Under the pieces are notes generated by a model. It saw only the letters and a program-made list of their open reading frames with translations. It searched no databases and was not told the origin of the DNA. The position numbers and the translations under genes are program-made. From contig JAICSO010000025.1 in the NCBI GenBank assembly GCA_025936825.1, positions 1 to 55,310 on the forward strand: 55,310 nt of DNA. Reading direction: 5' to 3'. Origin of the DNA: Terriglobales bacterium (GTDB lineage: Bacteria; Acidobacteriota; Terriglobia; Terriglobales; Acidobacteriaceae). How positions within the stretch are numbered: position 1 is the first letter of the stretch; every line of letters begins with the position of its first letter. Shown one piece after another: positions 45,338 to 55,310 of this stretch.

Positions 45338-47148
45338 TCGTTCAGCGCCCATACGGCCGAGAGCGGCGGTAGAGTTTCCTTCTGAGCCGCTGTTTCCGGC
45401 TCACTGTGCAAAATTCGTCTCCCCGCCTGTGCATCTGGGATGCGGGTTTCAGCGTCCGCGAAGTTGGCACGAAGGTGCAAGCTGCCTTTGCGAAGCGGCC
45501 AATCCACCGAAAGAGCGCGGTTGCCGTACGTCTTATATTTGGCTCCGCCGAGCTGGATCTCAGGTGTGCGCGGCACGATTTCACGTCGCCGAATATCCAG
45601 CATATGCCGATAAAAATCCAGCCACTGCCGGTGTATTGCCCGGTCAACCGACGCCCAGTCGAGCTTAGAGGCAAGAAACGTTTCGATATCACCGGGATCA
45701 GGAATTCTTGATTGCGCTTCTGACGAACTGAATTGCGCAAATTTTGCGAATTCCGCGCGGCGTCCTTCGGTCACCTTGGGAGCGAGGTCCGGACCGAAAT
45801 CGCAGAAGAATAAAAACGGCGTCGTGGCACCGAATTCCTCCCCCATAAACAGCAATGGAGGTGAGGGCGCGAGAAGAAGAACGGTCATCATCGCGCGCAG
45901 CGTAGCCTGGTCAGCCAACTCCGAGACCCGCTCGCCAAAGGCACGATTGCCGATCTGGTCGTGATTCTGAAGGAATGCCACGAATGCCTCTGGGGGCAAG
46001 TCGCAGCTTGCTTCGCCGCGGCGCGCACCATCACGATAGTCGGAAGCATCGCCCTGAAAGCTGAAGCCTTCCGCCAGGCAGCGCGCAAGATGTTCCGCGG
46101 GATTCTGCGCGTAGTCTCCGTAATAGCCATCCGACTCGCCGGTAACGAGCACGTGGGCAGCGTGATGAATGTCATCGTTCCACTGGGCCGAGTAAAGTAC
46201 CGGCTTGCGTCGCGGGTCTCGGCGCAGGTAGTGGGCAGCGTTGTCGTCATTCTCGAGCACGAGATGGACGTGACGCTTGCCATCGAACTGCTGGTGAACG
46301 GCTGACGCAATCTCTTCCAGGATGTCAGGATGCGAGTCGTCTTTGATCGCGTGCACCGCGTCGAAACGCAAGCCGTCGAAGTGGAATTCCTCAAGCGAGT
46401 AGAGTGCGTTGTGGATGAAGAAATCGCGCACGGTGCGGCTGCATGGGCCATCGAAATTGATTGCCTGCCCCCATGGAGTTTTGTGGCGATCAGTGAAGAA
46501 CTGCGGCGCATAAAGCGGCAAGTAATTCCCTTCCGGTCCAAAGTGGTTGTAAACCACATCAAGGAAAACCATCAGGTTCTTCGAATGCGCGGCATCGATG
46601 AAATGCTTCAGTTCCTTCGGACGCCCGTATGCGCTCGAAGGCGCAAACGGGAGCACGCCGTCGTATCCCCAGTTGCGCATGCCAGGGAAACTCGACAAGG
46701 GCATCAGTTCAACCGCAGTAATTCCTAAATCGGCCAGATAGTCGAGCTTCATTTCTGCTGCGGCAAACGTGCCCTCTGGCGTAAACGTTCCGACGTGAAG
46801 TTCGTAAAGAACAGCCTCTTCCCAGGGACGACCGCGCCAGTTCGCGTCACTCCAGTCGTAAGAGTGAGGGTCGATCACCTCGCTCGAACCATGTACTCCC
46901 TCAGGCTGAAAGCGAGAGGCGGGATCGGGAACAAGTTGGTCGTCATTGATTCGGAACTGATACCGTGCGCCCGCGTGCGCACCTGACGTCAGCTCGAACC
47001 AGCCCTCACCCATGGAAGCCATCGGAACATCGATGTCGTCGCCGTGTAGGAACAAGCTGGCCCGCGACGCCTGCGGCGCCCACAGTCGAAAGCGAACGCC
47101 GTCCGGCAGACACGCGGCGCCAAATTGCATTCCGTGCTTGCGCTTCAT
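45334..47148 (-). CDS. treZ: Malto-oligosyltrehalose trehalohydrolase
   Basis: The 604-residue GH13 enzyme releases trehalose from maltooligosyltrehalose. An N-terminal beta-sandwich (about 1-100) is followed by the barrel with [25 protein letters not shown], nucleophile Asp in [10 protein letters not shown] and acid/base Glu in LVLENDD. The start ATG 47148 overlaps the treX stop by 4 bp, and its own stop overlaps treY, so all three are translationally coupled. Confidence 0.95.
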   Translation of the reverse strand: MKRKHGMQFGAACLPDGVRFRLWAPQASRASLFLHGDDIDVPMASMGEGWFELTSGAHAGARYQFRINDDQLVPDPASRFQPEGVHGSSEVIDPHSYDWSDANWRGRPWEEAVLYELHVGTFTPEGTFAAAEMKLDYLADLGITAVELMPLSSFPGMRNWGYDGVLPFAPSSAYGRPKELKHFIDAAHSKNLMVFLDVVYNHFGPEGNYLPLYAPQFFTDRHKTPWGQAINFDGPCSRTVRDFFIHNALYSLEEFHFDGLRFDAVHAIKDDSHPDILEEIASAVHQQFDGKRHVHLVLENDDNAAHYLRRDPRRKPVLYSAQWNDDIHHAAHVLVTGESDGYYGDYAQNPAEHLARCLAEGFSFQGDASDYRDGARRGEASCDLPPEAFVAFLQNHDQIGNRAFGERVSELADQATLRAMMTVLLLAPSPPLLFMGEEFGATTPFLFFCDFGPDLAPKVTEGRRAEFAKFAQFSSSEAQSRIPDPGDIETFLASKLDWASVDRAIHRQWLDFYRHMLDIRRREIVPRTPEIQLGGAKYKTYGNRALSVDWPLRKGSLHLRANFADAETRIPDAQAGRRILHSEPETAAQKETLPPLSAVWALNE

Positions 47149-49319
47149 GCCGCGGAGGAGCGTCTCCGATCCGTCCTGCGCACGCGATTGGGATCACGTT
47201 CTACCAGGAGCGCCAGAGATCTGGCCTGCAATGGATATTTCGCAGCCGCGGGATAATATGCGTCCGGATTGCGCGTGGTTTGGCAGGAAGTGTCGAGAAT
47301 CGCGAACCAACCCGATCCTGACGGAGCCTCCGGCACGACGAAGGGGATCTCCTCGTGGTGAGCATTCATCAGCAGCAGGAAATTGTCATCATGAACCGGT
47401 TGACCACGTTCATCGACTTCATCCGCTGCCTGCCCGCTCAGAGACACACCGAGGCAGCGGGCAAATTCCTGGTTCCATTCCTCGTCGGTCATCTCCTCGC
47501 CATCGGGACGCAGCCACGCGATGTCCTTAATCCCCGCACCACGAATTTGCCTACCCTGAAAGAAGTTTCTGCGGCGAAAGACAGAATGATCCTTCCGTAG
47601 CGCGATTAAGCGTCGCACGAACGACAGGAGTTCGGTGTCCATGTGCTCCGGCGACCAATCCAACCAGCTGATTTCGTTGTCCTGGCAATAGGCATTGTTA
47701 TTCCCCCCCTGTGTATGGCCGATTGCGTCGCCGGCAAGCAACATCGGCACTCCCTGTGAGAGAAACAATGTCGCCAGAAGATTCCGCTTCTGCAGCGCCC
47801 GCAGCCGTTTGATTTCCGGATCATCGGTCGGGCCCTCGACACCGCAGTTCCAGCTGCGATTGTTGTCGGTGCCGTCCCGATTCTCTTCGCCGTTTGCCTC
47901 GTTGTGCTTGGAGTTGTAGCTGACCAGGTCCTGCAATGTGAAACCGTCGTGGGCAGTGACGAAGTTAACGCTGGCGTAGGGACGCCGACCGCTACGCGCA
48001 TAAAGGTCGCTTGAACCGGTAACGCGGTAAGCGAGTTCTCCGATGATGCCGCCATCACCTTTCCAATAGGAACGGACTGCATCGCGATACTTGTCGTTCC
48101 ACTCGGCCCAGCCCACGGGAAATTTGCCGACCTGATATCCGCCTTCGCCGAGATCCCAGGGCTCAGCAATCAGCTTCACCTGCGAGAGCACCGGGTCCTG
48201 ATGAATGATGTCGAGGAACGCGCCGAGCCGATCCACTTCGTGTAATTCGCGCGCAAGGGTTGCCGCCAGGTCAAAGCGGAAGCCGTCGACGTGCATTTCG
48301 AGCGCCCAGTACCGCAAGCTGTCCATGATCAACTGCAGCACTCGCGGATGGCGCATGTTCAGCGTGTTGCCGGTGCCGGTGTAATCCATGTAGTAGCGCG
48401 GATTATCTCCAACCAAGCGGTAGTAGACGGAGTTGTCGATACCGCGGAACGACAGTGTCGGGCCAAGCTGATTGCCCTCCGCCGTGTGGTTGTAAACCAC
48501 GTCAAGAATGACTTCGATTCCGGCGGAGTGAAGCGTCTTCACCATCGTTTTAAATTCATTGACGGATCCGGTAGCACAATAGCGCGGCTCCGGTGCAAAG
48601 AATCCGATGGTGTTATAGCCCCAATAATTGCGTAGCCCACGCTCGATCAGGTGCCGGTCGTCGATGAAGGTGTGCACCGGCATCAATTCAACCGCCGTCA
48701 CACCGAGCCGAGTCAAGTAGTCAATCACCGGCGCTGTGGCCAGCCCGGCATAGGTGCCGCGGAGCGCGGGCGAGACATCAGGATGGCGGGCCGTAAATCC
48801 CTTCACATGCACTTCGTAAATCACTGTGCGATGCCAGGGAATGTTGGGCGCGCGATCCGAACCCCAGGTGAACGCCGGGTCAATGACTACGCTCTTCAGC
48901 ATTCCCGGAGCGCTGTCACGACGGTCAAAGGACAAGTCCTCGTTGCGATGTCCCACGCGATATCCGAAATGTGAATCGTGCCAGCGAATCCCATTGCGGA
49001 TTTGTTTCGCATAGGGATCGAGCAGCAGCTTGTGATGATTAAACCGCAAGCCTTTCGATGGCTCATAAGGTCCCCAGACGCGGAAGCCATACAGTTGCTC
49101 CGGACGAGCTTCGGGCAAATAGCAATGCCAGACCTGGTCCGTCTGCTCGCGCATCATGATGCGATGAATTTCGCGACGGCCTTCCTCGTCAAAAAGGCAG
49201 AGCGCAACCGCCTCGGCGTGCTCGGAAAAAATCGCGAAGTTTACGCCTTCGCCGTCCCAGGTAGACCCCAATGGGTACGGCTTCCCCGGCCAAACAATGA
49301 GTTCGGAAGGTTTGGACAA
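47145..49319 (-). CDS. glgX: Glycogen debranching enzyme GlgX/TreX
   Basis: The 724-residue isoamylase-type GH13 enzyme cleaves alpha-1,6 branches to supply linear chains to TreY/TreZ. An N-terminal CBM48-like domain (about 10-110) opens with [16 protein letters not shown]. The catalytic residues lie in VDGFRFDLA and LIAEPWD. The start is TTG 49319 after GAGGT. It is the first gene of the trehalose operon, so treX is an equally good name. Confidence 0.94.
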   Translation of the reverse strand: MSKPSELIVWPGKPYPLGSTWDGEGVNFAIFSEHAEAVALCLFDEEGRREIHRIMMREQTDQVWHCYLPEARPEQLYGFRVWGPYEPSKGLRFNHHKLLLDPYAKQIRNGIRWHDSHFGYRVGHRNEDLSFDRRDSAPGMLKSVVIDPAFTWGSDRAPNIPWHRTVIYEVHVKGFTARHPDVSPALRGTYAGLATAPVIDYLTRLGVTAVELMPVHTFIDDRHLIERGLRNYWGYNTIGFFAPEPRYCATGSVNEFKTMVKTLHSAGIEVILDVVYNHTAEGNQLGPTLSFRGIDNSVYYRLVGDNPRYYMDYTGTGNTLNMRHPRVLQLIMDSLRYWALEMHVDGFRFDLAATLARELHEVDRLGAFLDIIHQDPVLSQVKLIAEPWDLGEGGYQVGKFPVGWAEWNDKYRDAVRSYWKGDGGIIGELAYRVTGSSDLYARSGRRPYASVNFVTAHDGFTLQDLVSYNSKHNEANGEENRDGTDNNRSWNCGVEGPTDDPEIKRLRALQKRNLLATLFLSQGVPMLLAGDAIGHTQGGNNNAYCQDNEISWLDWSPEHMDTELLSFVRRLIALRKDHSVFRRRNFFQGRQIRGAGIKDIAWLRPDGEEMTDEEWNQEFARCLGVSLSGQAADEVDERGQPVHDDNFLLLMNAHHEEIPFVVPEAPSGSGWFAILDTSCQTTRNPDAYYPAAAKYPLQARSLALLVERDPNRVRRTDRRRSSAA

Positions 49320-49502
49320 AACTACCTCAGGCGAGAAATGTGTTTGTACCGGATTAGGATGCGCAGACAGCGAGCTTGCAGACGGCCGAACGCGTCGCCG
49401 GAACTCGGCACAAAATCTAGTCTATGGAAGGTAGGCGTAGCGCAGTATCGGGGAAGAACAGTAAGTACCTTACGGACTTTCATGTAGCTCTGCGCGATGC
49501 AG

Positions 49503-51002
49503 TTAGATGCGAGCACAAACCGACTTTACTTCGGTGTAGAGTTCGATCGCGTCAAAACCCATCTCGCGGCCCCAACCGGATTGCTTGTAGCCGCCGAACG
49601 GCAGCACGGGATCAAAGACGTTGTAGCAGTTTATCCAGACCGTACCGGCTTTCAATTTCGCCGCGAGTTGGTGAGCTTTGCTGATATCCCGCGTCCAGAC
49701 GGCGGACGCCAGGCCGTAGGCCGTGTCGTTGGCAAATGAGAGCACGTCATCAGGGCTGTCGAAAGGAATGGCGGTAACCACGGGGCCAAAAATTTCTTCC
49801 CGCACAACTTTCATCTCGGGGTTTACGTCGACGAGAACTGTGGGTTCGACAAAATAACCGGGACGGTCCAGCTTGCGGCCGCCGACAACTGCCTTGGCAC
49901 CGTCACGTCTGCCGGAATCCAAATATCCGCACACGCGCTCGAGTTGCTCCTTCGAGACAACTGGTCCTTGATTGCTGGCTGGATCGATGCCGGGCCCGAG
50001 TTTGAACTTCTTTGTCTGCTCGGCGACACCGTCGATGACACGGTCGAACACGCTCTTTTGCACAAACAGGCGAGAACCTGCCGTGCAGCTCTGTCCCTGG
50101 TTGTAGAAGATTGCAGCGGCACTTCCGGGGATGGCGCGCTCAAGATCGGCGTCAGCAAAAACCACGTTGGGAGATTTTCCGCCGAGTTCGAGTGAAACTT
50201 TCTTTAGATTCGCCGTCGCAGCTTTGGCGATCAGACGCCCAACCTCCGTAGATCCGGTGAACGCAATTTTGTCGACATCAGGATGAGCAGCAAGCGCGGC
50301 TCCGGCAGTCTCGCCGAAACCGGGAACAATGTTCACGACCCCGTCAGGAAATCCAGCTTCCAGGATCAATTCGCCAAGCCGGAGCGCTGTAAGCGGTGTT
50401 TGCTCGGCAGGTTTCAAAACTACTGTGCAGCCGGAAGCCAGCGCAGGCGCCAGCTTCCAGGAAGCCATCACCAGCGGGTAATTCCACGGAATGATCTGGC
50501 CGACAACGCCGACCGGCTCACGACGCGTATATGCAAAGAATTTGTCGGGCTCCGGCGCGGAAAGAGGAAGCGTGCTGCCGGAAATCTTATCGGTCCATCC
50601 TGCATAGTGTCGGAACATGTCGGACACAGCCGGGATGTCGCCTTTGCGGGAGGTCATGATCGGCTTGCCATTGTCCAGCGTCTCCAGCTGCGCGAGTTCT
50701 TCGGTGTGCTGATCAATCAGGTCGGCAAGTTTCCACAGCAGCTTTCCGCGCTGTGCTGGCGAGATCTTTGCCCACTCGCCCTTCTCAAAAGCAGCCCGCG
50801 CTGCTTTCACCGCGAGGTCGATATCTTCCCCGGCTCCCTCGGCAACCCGCGCCAGAACCTCGCCAGTTGAGGGGTCGTAGGACTCGAACGTCTTACCGGA
50901 AACAGCTTCCACCCAATTTCCTCCGATCAGCATTTTGCGGGGGATGCGCAGAAATTCGGTGACACTCGACTCGAGTTGAACCGGAGCGGTGGTTGTGGCC
51001 AT
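49503..51002 (-). CDS. NAD(P)-dependent aldehyde dehydrogenase
   Basis: The 499-residue enzyme has the family's full length and motifs: PWNYPLVMASWK, FTGSTEVG, LELGGKSP with the general-base Glu, and the nucleophilic Cys in NQGQSCTAG. It resembles broad-specificity class 1/2 and betaine-aldehyde enzymes; the true substrate is not evident. ATG 51002 is preceded by AGGAGG. It is divergent from threonine dehydrogenase with a 150-bp shared promoter region, suggesting possible co-regulation. Confidence 0.94.
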   Translation of the reverse strand: MATTTAPVQLESSVTEFLRIPRKMLIGGNWVEAVSGKTFESYDPSTGEVLARVAEGAGEDIDLAVKAARAAFEKGEWAKISPAQRGKLLWKLADLIDQHTEELAQLETLDNGKPIMTSRKGDIPAVSDMFRHYAGWTDKISGSTLPLSAPEPDKFFAYTRREPVGVVGQIIPWNYPLVMASWKLAPALASGCTVVLKPAEQTPLTALRLGELILEAGFPDGVVNIVPGFGETAGAALAAHPDVDKIAFTGSTEVGRLIAKAATANLKKVSLELGGKSPNVVFADADLERAIPGSAAAIFYNQGQSCTAGSRLFVQKSVFDRVIDGVAEQTKKFKLGPGIDPASNQGPVVSKEQLERVCGYLDSGRRDGAKAVVGGRKLDRPGYFVEPTVLVDVNPEMKVVREEIFGPVVTAIPFDSPDDVLSFANDTAYGLASAVWTRDISKAHQLAAKLKAGTVWINCYNVFDPVLPFGGYKQSGWGREMGFDAIELYTEVKSVCARI

Positions 51003-51152
51003 GGTTCCTCCTAGGAGACCGGCGGCGCGCGAGCAGCCTTGGCAATTCTAGGACGAAACCAGAGAAGCCGTCAGCCGACGTCCCGGCGCAAACACCGCCG
51101 CGCTTCTTCCGATATTCTTATGGGTTCTCGCCGACGGGAGAAAGTGGGCGTT

Positions 51153-52181
51153 ATGAAAGCTCTGGTCAAAAGCCGCAAGGAAGCGGGATTGTGGCTGGAA
51201 GATGTTCCTGAGCCGCAAATCGGCATTAACGACGTCAAAGTTCGAGTGCTGCTCACGGGAATTTGCGGCACCGACGTCCACATTTACGACTGGGACGAGT
51301 GGGCGCAAAAAACCATTCCCGTGCCGCTGGTCATTGGGCACGAGTTCGTGGGTGAAATTGTGGAGGTCGGATCCAACGTCAACGACTTCCATCAGGGCGA
51401 ACTGGTCAGCGGCGAAGGGCACGTGGTTTGCGGGCGTTGCCGCAATTGCCTGGCGGGCCGCAGGCATCTCTGCGCCAACACGCAGGGAGTGGGCGTGAAT
51501 CGCGCGGGCGCATTTGCCGAATACATCGTGCTTCCCATGAGCAATATCTGGAAGCACAGCCCTACCGTTCCGCTGGAAGTGGCAGCCATTTTTGATCCAT
51601 TCGGAAATGCGGTCCATACCGCGCTTTCATTCCCAGTCCTTGGCGAGGACGTGCTCATCACCGGCGCAGGGCCGATTGGGATCATGGCGGCCGCGGTGGT
51701 CCGGCACGCAGGCGCGCGCTACGTCGTGATCACCGACATCAACCATCACCGGCTTGAACTCGCGCACGAGCTGGGCGTAAATGTTGCGATCGATCCCAGC
51801 AAGAAGTCGTTGAAAGAGGTTCAGAAAGATTTAGGGATGCACGAAGGATTCGACGTGGGCCTGGAGATGTCCGGCAATGCTTCTGCTTTTCGCGACATGC
51901 TGGCCAATATGAGCCATGGCGGCAAGATTGCGATGCTCGGCATTCCGTCAGGAGAAATGTCGATCGACTGGCGGCAGGTGATCTTCAACATGCTGACCAT
52001 CAAAGGCATCTATGGCCGCGAGATGTACGAAACCTGGTACAAGATGACGGTGATGCTGGAATCGGGACTGGACATCTCCCCAGTGATCACGCACCGCTTT
52101 GGCTATTCGGAATTCCAGAAAGGTTTCGATGCCATGCGCTCAGGGAAGGCCGGCAAGGTGCTTCTGGACTGGAGGAAGTAG
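51153..52181 (+). CDS. tdh: L-threonine 3-dehydrogenase
   Basis: The 342-residue zinc alcohol-dehydrogenase-family enzyme oxidises threonine to 2-amino-3-ketobutyrate with NAD. Catalytic zinc residues lie in TGICGTDVH and GHEFVGE. The structural zinc cysteines are in [15 protein letters not shown], and the nucleotide motif is [10 protein letters not shown]. The segment YDWDEWAQ is characteristic of Tdh. ATG 51153 gives the usual family length; the longer frame to 51039 is rejected. The usual partner kbl is not adjacent. Confidence 0.93.
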   Translation: MKALVKSRKEAGLWLEDVPEPQIGINDVKVRVLLTGICGTDVHIYDWDEWAQKTIPVPLVIGHEFVGEIVEVGSNVNDFHQGELVSGEGHVVCGRCRNCLAGRRHLCANTQGVGVNRAGAFAEYIVLPMSNIWKHSPTVPLEVAAIFDPFGNAVHTALSFPVLGEDVLITGAGPIGIMAAAVVRHAGARYVVITDINHHRLELAHELGVNVAIDPSKKSLKEVQKDLGMHEGFDVGLEMSGNASAFRDMLANMSHGGKIAMLGIPSGEMSIDWRQVIFNMLTIKGIYGREMYETWYKMTVMLESGLDISPVITHRFGYSEFQKGFDAMRSGKAGKVLLDWRK

Positions 52182-52241
52182 CTGCAAAAGTGTGTGAAAA
52201 CACCAGAGCCATCGACGCAATCCAAATGTGCGGAGAGCCCA

Positions 52242-52595
52242 ATGCCAAAGCACACTCAGAGCCAGCCGAACGTCAATCCTGACCAGACTGACCTCAACCC
52301 AGACCAGAACGAGGCGCGCAGCGGAACGGAAGACGACGAACCCATTTATGAGCATATGGAAGGCGCCGACACGGGGGAGAATCGCACTCCTCGCAAGACG
52401 GACACGCGACATGTACGACGCAACACAGAAGAACAGGATGTTGCGTACGGAGGCTCGGTAGACACGCGCACACCACGGAAGCCCGCGCAAGGGATTACAT
52501 CGCAATCGAGCGAGGATGAGAGTTCACGGCAGCAGAAGGTCGTGAATGAGAGGCCGGACGCTCAGCCTGGAGTTAATCACGCGAAGAAGCGTTGA
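52242..52595 (+). CDS. Small hydrophilic, probably disordered protein
   Basis: From ATG 52242, with GGAG 7 bp upstream, the protein has 117 residues. It is rich in Asp, Glu, Asn, Gln, Ser, Thr, Arg and Pro, with almost no hydrophobic residues and no cysteine. It is therefore likely unstructured. I do not recognise a family. Stress-protective or nucleic-acid-binding roles are guesses. It follows tdh by 60 bp on the same strand. An earlier GTG at 52194 would extend it by 16 residues. Confidence 0.6.
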   Translation: MPKHTQSQPNVNPDQTDLNPDQNEARSGTEDDEPIYEHMEGADTGENRTPRKTDTRHVRRNTEEQDVAYGGSVDTRTPRKPAQGITSQSSEDESSRQQKVVNERPDAQPGVNHAKKR

Positions 52596-52643
52596 GAAAT
52601 CCCGAGCAGTGAGCGCGGGGAAAATCGTAAGGCCAGCTACTTC

Positions 52644-53183
52644 TCAGGCGAAGGTTTCAGCATCTCGAAATCGCGTGCCCCGCTGATCTTTGGGGGACAG
52701 CAACGGGTTCTGAGCCCCCCACCCGATCCCCAGATCGGGATCATTCCACAAAATCGTGCGCTCCAGTTCCGGGTAGTAGAACTCGGTAGATTTGTAAAGC
52801 ACATCAGCGTTTTCGGAGAGGACGTAAAATCCATGCGCCAGACCGGCGGGAATCCAGGCGAGTAGTTTGTTAGCTGCCGAAAGCTTTGCCGAATGCCAGC
52901 GGCCAAACGTCGGCGAACTACGGCGTAAGTCGACGAACACATCGAGCACTTGCCCGCTTATCACACGAACCAGCTTACCCTGGGCCTTCTGGACTTGATA
53001 ATGCAATCCGCGCAGCACGCCTCGTTTCGATGAGGAGTGATTGTCCTGCACGAACTTTTCTTTGATTCCAAGTTCGGCAAAAGTTCTCTCGCTGTAACTC
53101 TCAAGGAAGAACCCTCGCTCGTCAGCAAAGACTTTGGGTTCAATAACCAGCGCCCCTGAGATGGATGTCTGGTGAACCTTCAT
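52644..53183 (-). CDS. rfbC: dTDP-4-dehydrorhamnose 3,5-epimerase
   Basis: The 179-residue cupin enzyme carries out the third step of dTDP-L-rhamnose synthesis. It has the family motifs FLESYSE, QDNHSSS, RGLHYQ with the catalytic His and GLAHGFYVLSE. ATG 53183 gives the standard length. It follows rfbA by 5 bp. The final enzyme gene rfbD is not in the window. Confidence 0.93.
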   Translation of the reverse strand: MKVHQTSISGALVIEPKVFADERGFFLESYSERTFAELGIKEKFVQDNHSSSKRGVLRGLHYQVQKAQGKLVRVISGQVLDVFVDLRRSSPTFGRWHSAKLSAANKLLAWIPAGLAHGFYVLSENADVLYKSTEFYYPELERTILWNDPDLGIGWGAQNPLLSPKDQRGTRFRDAETFA

Positions 53184-53188
53184 TGGGA

Positions 53189-54091
53189 TCAGAACACCCG
53201 TTCCTTGAGCATTTGCAGAAGGTAATTGCCATAGCGGTTGTTCTTCATGGAAGTCGCGACCCGTTCCACCTGCTCCTCGGTGATGTAGCCCTGGCGATAC
53301 GCAATTTCTTCGGGACAAGCCACCATGAGGCCCTGACGGGTTTCAATGGTCTGAATAAAGAGAGAGGCTTCCAGCATCGCCTCGTGCGTTCCGGTATCGA
53401 GCCAAGCCATGCCGCGTCCCATCACAGCCACGTCGAGCGTTCCGCGTTTCAAATACTCTCGGTTGATATCAGTGATTTCGAGCTCCCCGCGAGCGGAAGG
53501 CTTCAGCTTCTTCGCGATCTCAACCACCTGGGAGTCGTAGAAGTACAGGCCCGTTACCGCGTATCGTGACTTCGGCACCTTCGGTTTCTCTTCCAGGCTG
53601 AGTGCCTTGCCTTGTGCGTCGAATTCAACTACGCCATAGCGCTCTGGATCGTGCACGGGATATGCAAAGATGCGAGCACCGCGTTCGCACTCGGATGCCG
53701 ATTGCACGGCCTTGGCAAGATCGTGCCCGTAGAAAATGTTGTCCCCCAGAACCAGCGCGCAGCAACTGCCGTCGATGAAATTCTCAGCAATGAGGAAAGC
53801 TTGCGCAATGCCTTCCGGCTTCGGTTGCGCGACGTAGGAGAACGTGAGGCCAAAACCTGATCCGTCGCCGAGAAGATGCTCGAACTTTGGCAAATCTTCA
53901 GGCGTCGAAATCACCAGAATTTCGCGAATTCCCGCCAGCATCAGCGTGGAGAGCGGGTAATACACCATGGGCTTGTCGAACACCGGGAGCAAGCTCTTCC
54001 CCACGGCGTGAGTGACTGGGTATAGACGTGTGCCGGACCCGCCCGCAAGAATGATCCCTTTGTATTTGGAAGAGCGCTGAGGATTGCTCAT
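53189..54091 (-). CDS. rfbA: Glucose-1-phosphate thymidylyltransferase
   Basis: The 300-residue enzyme joins dTTP and glucose 1-phosphate to dTDP-glucose, the first step of dTDP-rhamnose and related sugars. The nucleotide-binding motif is [13 protein letters not shown] near residue 15, followed by [27 protein letters not shown] near 106 and EEKPKVPKS are also family-typical. ATG 54091 is preferred over GTG 54097. It lies 45 bp after rfbB and 5 bp before rfbC in one operon. Confidence 0.95.
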   Translation of the reverse strand: MSNPQRSSKYKGIILAGGSGTRLYPVTHAVGKSLLPVFDKPMVYYPLSTLMLAGIREILVISTPEDLPKFEHLLGDGSGFGLTFSYVAQPKPEGIAQAFLIAENFIDGSCCALVLGDNIFYGHDLAKAVQSASECERGARIFAYPVHDPERYGVVEFDAQGKALSLEEKPKVPKSRYAVTGLYFYDSQVVEIAKKLKPSARGELEITDINREYLKRGTLDVAVMGRGMAWLDTGTHEAMLEASLFIQTIETRQGLMVACPEEIAYRQGYITEEQVERVATSMKNNRYGNYLLQMLKERVF

Positions 54092-54136
54092 GAGCACTTG
54101 CTATGTTCCATGCCGCAGGGTGTTGCTGTCAAAAGG

Positions 54137-55207
54137 CTAGAGCGAATACTGCTTGGCCATCCACTGGCGATAACTGCCGCTGGTGACACTCTGCACCCAC
54201 GCTTCGTGCTCGAGATACCACTGCACGGTTTTGCGAATGCCAGTTTCGAATGTCTCCCTAGGCTTCCAGCCGAGTTCGGATTCAATCTTGCTGGCGTCCA
54301 TCGCGTAACGGCGATCGTGGCCGGGACGGTCCGTCACAAACTTAATTAAATTCTGATGCGGGACCACCGGATCATTTGGACGAAGTTCGTCCAGCGTGCT
54401 GCAAATGGTACGCACCACATCCAGGTTCTTTAGTTCGTTGCGGCCGCCGATGTTGTAGGTTTCCCCGGTTCTGCCCTTCGAGAGTACGGTGCGAATGGCC
54501 TCGCAATGATCAGCCACGTACAGCCAGTCGCGAACGTTTTGGCCGTCACCATAAATCGGGATGGGCTTGCCGCTGATCGCATGAAGGATGACGAGAGGAA
54601 TCAGTTTTTCAGGAAACTGAAAAGGCCCATAGTTGTTCGAGCAATTCGTCGTCAGGACCGGCAGGCCGTAGGTATGGAAGTACGCGCGAACCAGATGATC
54701 GGAACCGGCCTTCGACGCCGAATACGGGCTGTTCGGCGCGTAGCGCGTGTTTTCCGTGAATGCTGGATCATTTGCTCCCAAAGAGCCGTATACCTCGTCG
54801 GTCGACACGTGCAGAAACCGGAACTGATCGTGTGCCGCCCCACTCAGACCAGACCAGTAGGCCCGCGATTCTTCCAGCAGGCTGAACGTTCCATTCAAGT
54901 TGGTGCGGATGAAGTCGTCCGGCCCGTGAATCGAGCGGTCGACGTGACTCTCCGCCGCGAAATGGACGATCGCTCGCGGCCGATGTGTGATCAACAGCTC
55001 GGCAATGAATTCACGATCGCAAATGTCGCCTTGCAGAAATCGATATCGGCGATCGGACGCAACATTGGCGAGATTCGCGGGGTTTCCTGCGTAGGTCAGC
55101 TTGTCCAGATTGATGACAGCGGCAGTTTCCGCAGCCAGCCACTGCAGGATGAAATTCGATCCGATGAAACCTGCCCCGCCGGTGACCAGAATGGTGTCCG
55201 CTTGCAT
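54137..55207 (-). CDS. rfbB: dTDP-glucose 4,6-dehydratase
   Basis: The 356-residue short-chain-dehydrogenase-family enzyme converts dTDP-glucose to dTDP-4-keto-6-deoxyglucose using bound NAD. The Rossmann motif is [11 protein letters not shown] near residue 9. The active site has STDEVYGS with the Thr-Asp-Glu triad and YSASKAGSD with the Tyr-Lys pair. The start is ATG 55207. It is the first complete gene of rfbBAC, and a further gene ends 27 bp upstream. Confidence 0.95.
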   Translation of the reverse strand: MQADTILVTGGAGFIGSNFILQWLAAETAAVINLDKLTYAGNPANLANVASDRRYRFLQGDICDREFIAELLITHRPRAIVHFAAESHVDRSIHGPDDFIRTNLNGTFSLLEESRAYWSGLSGAAHDQFRFLHVSTDEVYGSLGANDPAFTENTRYAPNSPYSASKAGSDHLVRAYFHTYGLPVLTTNCSNNYGPFQFPEKLIPLVILHAISGKPIPIYGDGQNVRDWLYVADHCEAIRTVLSKGRTGETYNIGGRNELKNLDVVRTICSTLDELRPNDPVVPHQNLIKFVTDRPGHDRRYAMDASKIESELGWKPRETFETGIRKTVQWYLEHEAWVQSVTSGSYRQWMAKQYSL

Positions 55208-55234
55208 GAGGAAGAGCGTGCTCCGAAGGGCCTA

Positions 55235-55310
55235 TTATCGTGCATTTTGCACGGTTTGTCCGCTTGCGGCATGCGCTGCCATAGCTTCGGCGCGCATGTA
55301 TCGGTCCGCG
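55235..55310 (-). CDS. C-terminal tail of a gene cut by the right edge
   Basis: An open frame enters from the right edge and ends with TAA at 55235-55237, 27 bp before rfbB. The visible 24 residues end in SGQTVQNAR. Too little is seen to assign a family. Its position suggests a further envelope-sugar gene of the rfb operon, but a chance open frame cannot be excluded. Confidence 0.35.
   Translation of the reverse strand, partial: ADRYMRAEAMAAHAASGQTVQNAR

Overview
The window looks like a chromosomal segment of an acidobacterium, most likely a Terriglobia/Koribacter-like soil lineage. This rests on gene content: split thiol-redox genes, GC-rich dispersed palindromes, a KDO/dTDP-rhamnose envelope, and very large tandem multihaem cytochromes with acidobacterial-style lipoproteins. 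No rRNA, phage, IS element or CRISPR array was recognised.

Layout, left to right. (1) 1-1250: a minus-strand tRNA operon, Thr(UGU)-Tyr(GUA)-Thr(GGU), followed by three truncated 5' halves of tRNA-Gly(UCC) in a 124/125-bp tandem array. This resembles the tRNA cluster that precedes tuf in many bacteria; tuf would lie beyond the left edge. A tiny membrane-protein gene sits between two of the tRNAs. (2) 1385-5808: a conserved-type hypothetical protein, a three-gene split DsbD (ccdA, tlpA-like, dsbD-alpha) and gltX. (3) 5979-13781: a membrane GAF-GAF-GGDEF-HD-GYP protein, an acyl-CoA dehydrogenase, and a two-gene radical SAM/SPASM plus stand-alone adenylation-carrier protein unit whose specificity residues read as aspartate. 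(4) 14093-20300: tandem CRP-like sites, ffh, kdsA, an inositol-phosphatase-family gene, and an aconitase-family enzyme with its swivel domain at the N-terminus. (5) 20308-25083: a DUF3999/DUF2339 pair, a PilZ protein, tRNA-Met and a DUF4397-type lipoprotein.

(6) 25129-35155 is the most striking region. Six minus-strand genes encode a 23-haem and a 25-haem c-type cytochrome, an outer-membrane beta-barrel protein with an AMIN-like N-terminus, a small exported protein, a di-haem membrane cytochrome b and a membrane-anchored ferredoxin-flavoprotein. Together they describe a plausible complete path for electrons from cytosolic NAD(P)H through the inner membrane and periplasm to the cell surface, or in reverse. 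It does not match the classical Mtr/Pcc gene layout.

(7) 35367-42322: a lipoprotein, a GH27 alpha-galactosidase with a CRP-like site, an esterase, ftsK, and a TPR/HExxH protein carrying an apparent frameshift. (8) 42449-49319: the trehalose-from-glycogen operon treX/glgX-treZ-treY. (9) 49503-55310: aldehyde dehydrogenase, threonine dehydrogenase, a small disordered protein and rfbB-rfbA-rfbC for dTDP-sugar synthesis, ending in the C-terminal tail of a further gene at the right edge.

Several families of palindromic dispersed repeats (tRNA-linked, multi-hairpin and nested inverted) occupy the intergenic spaces. One copy appears to lie in frame inside ftsK. All calls come from reading the sequence; no database search was available.
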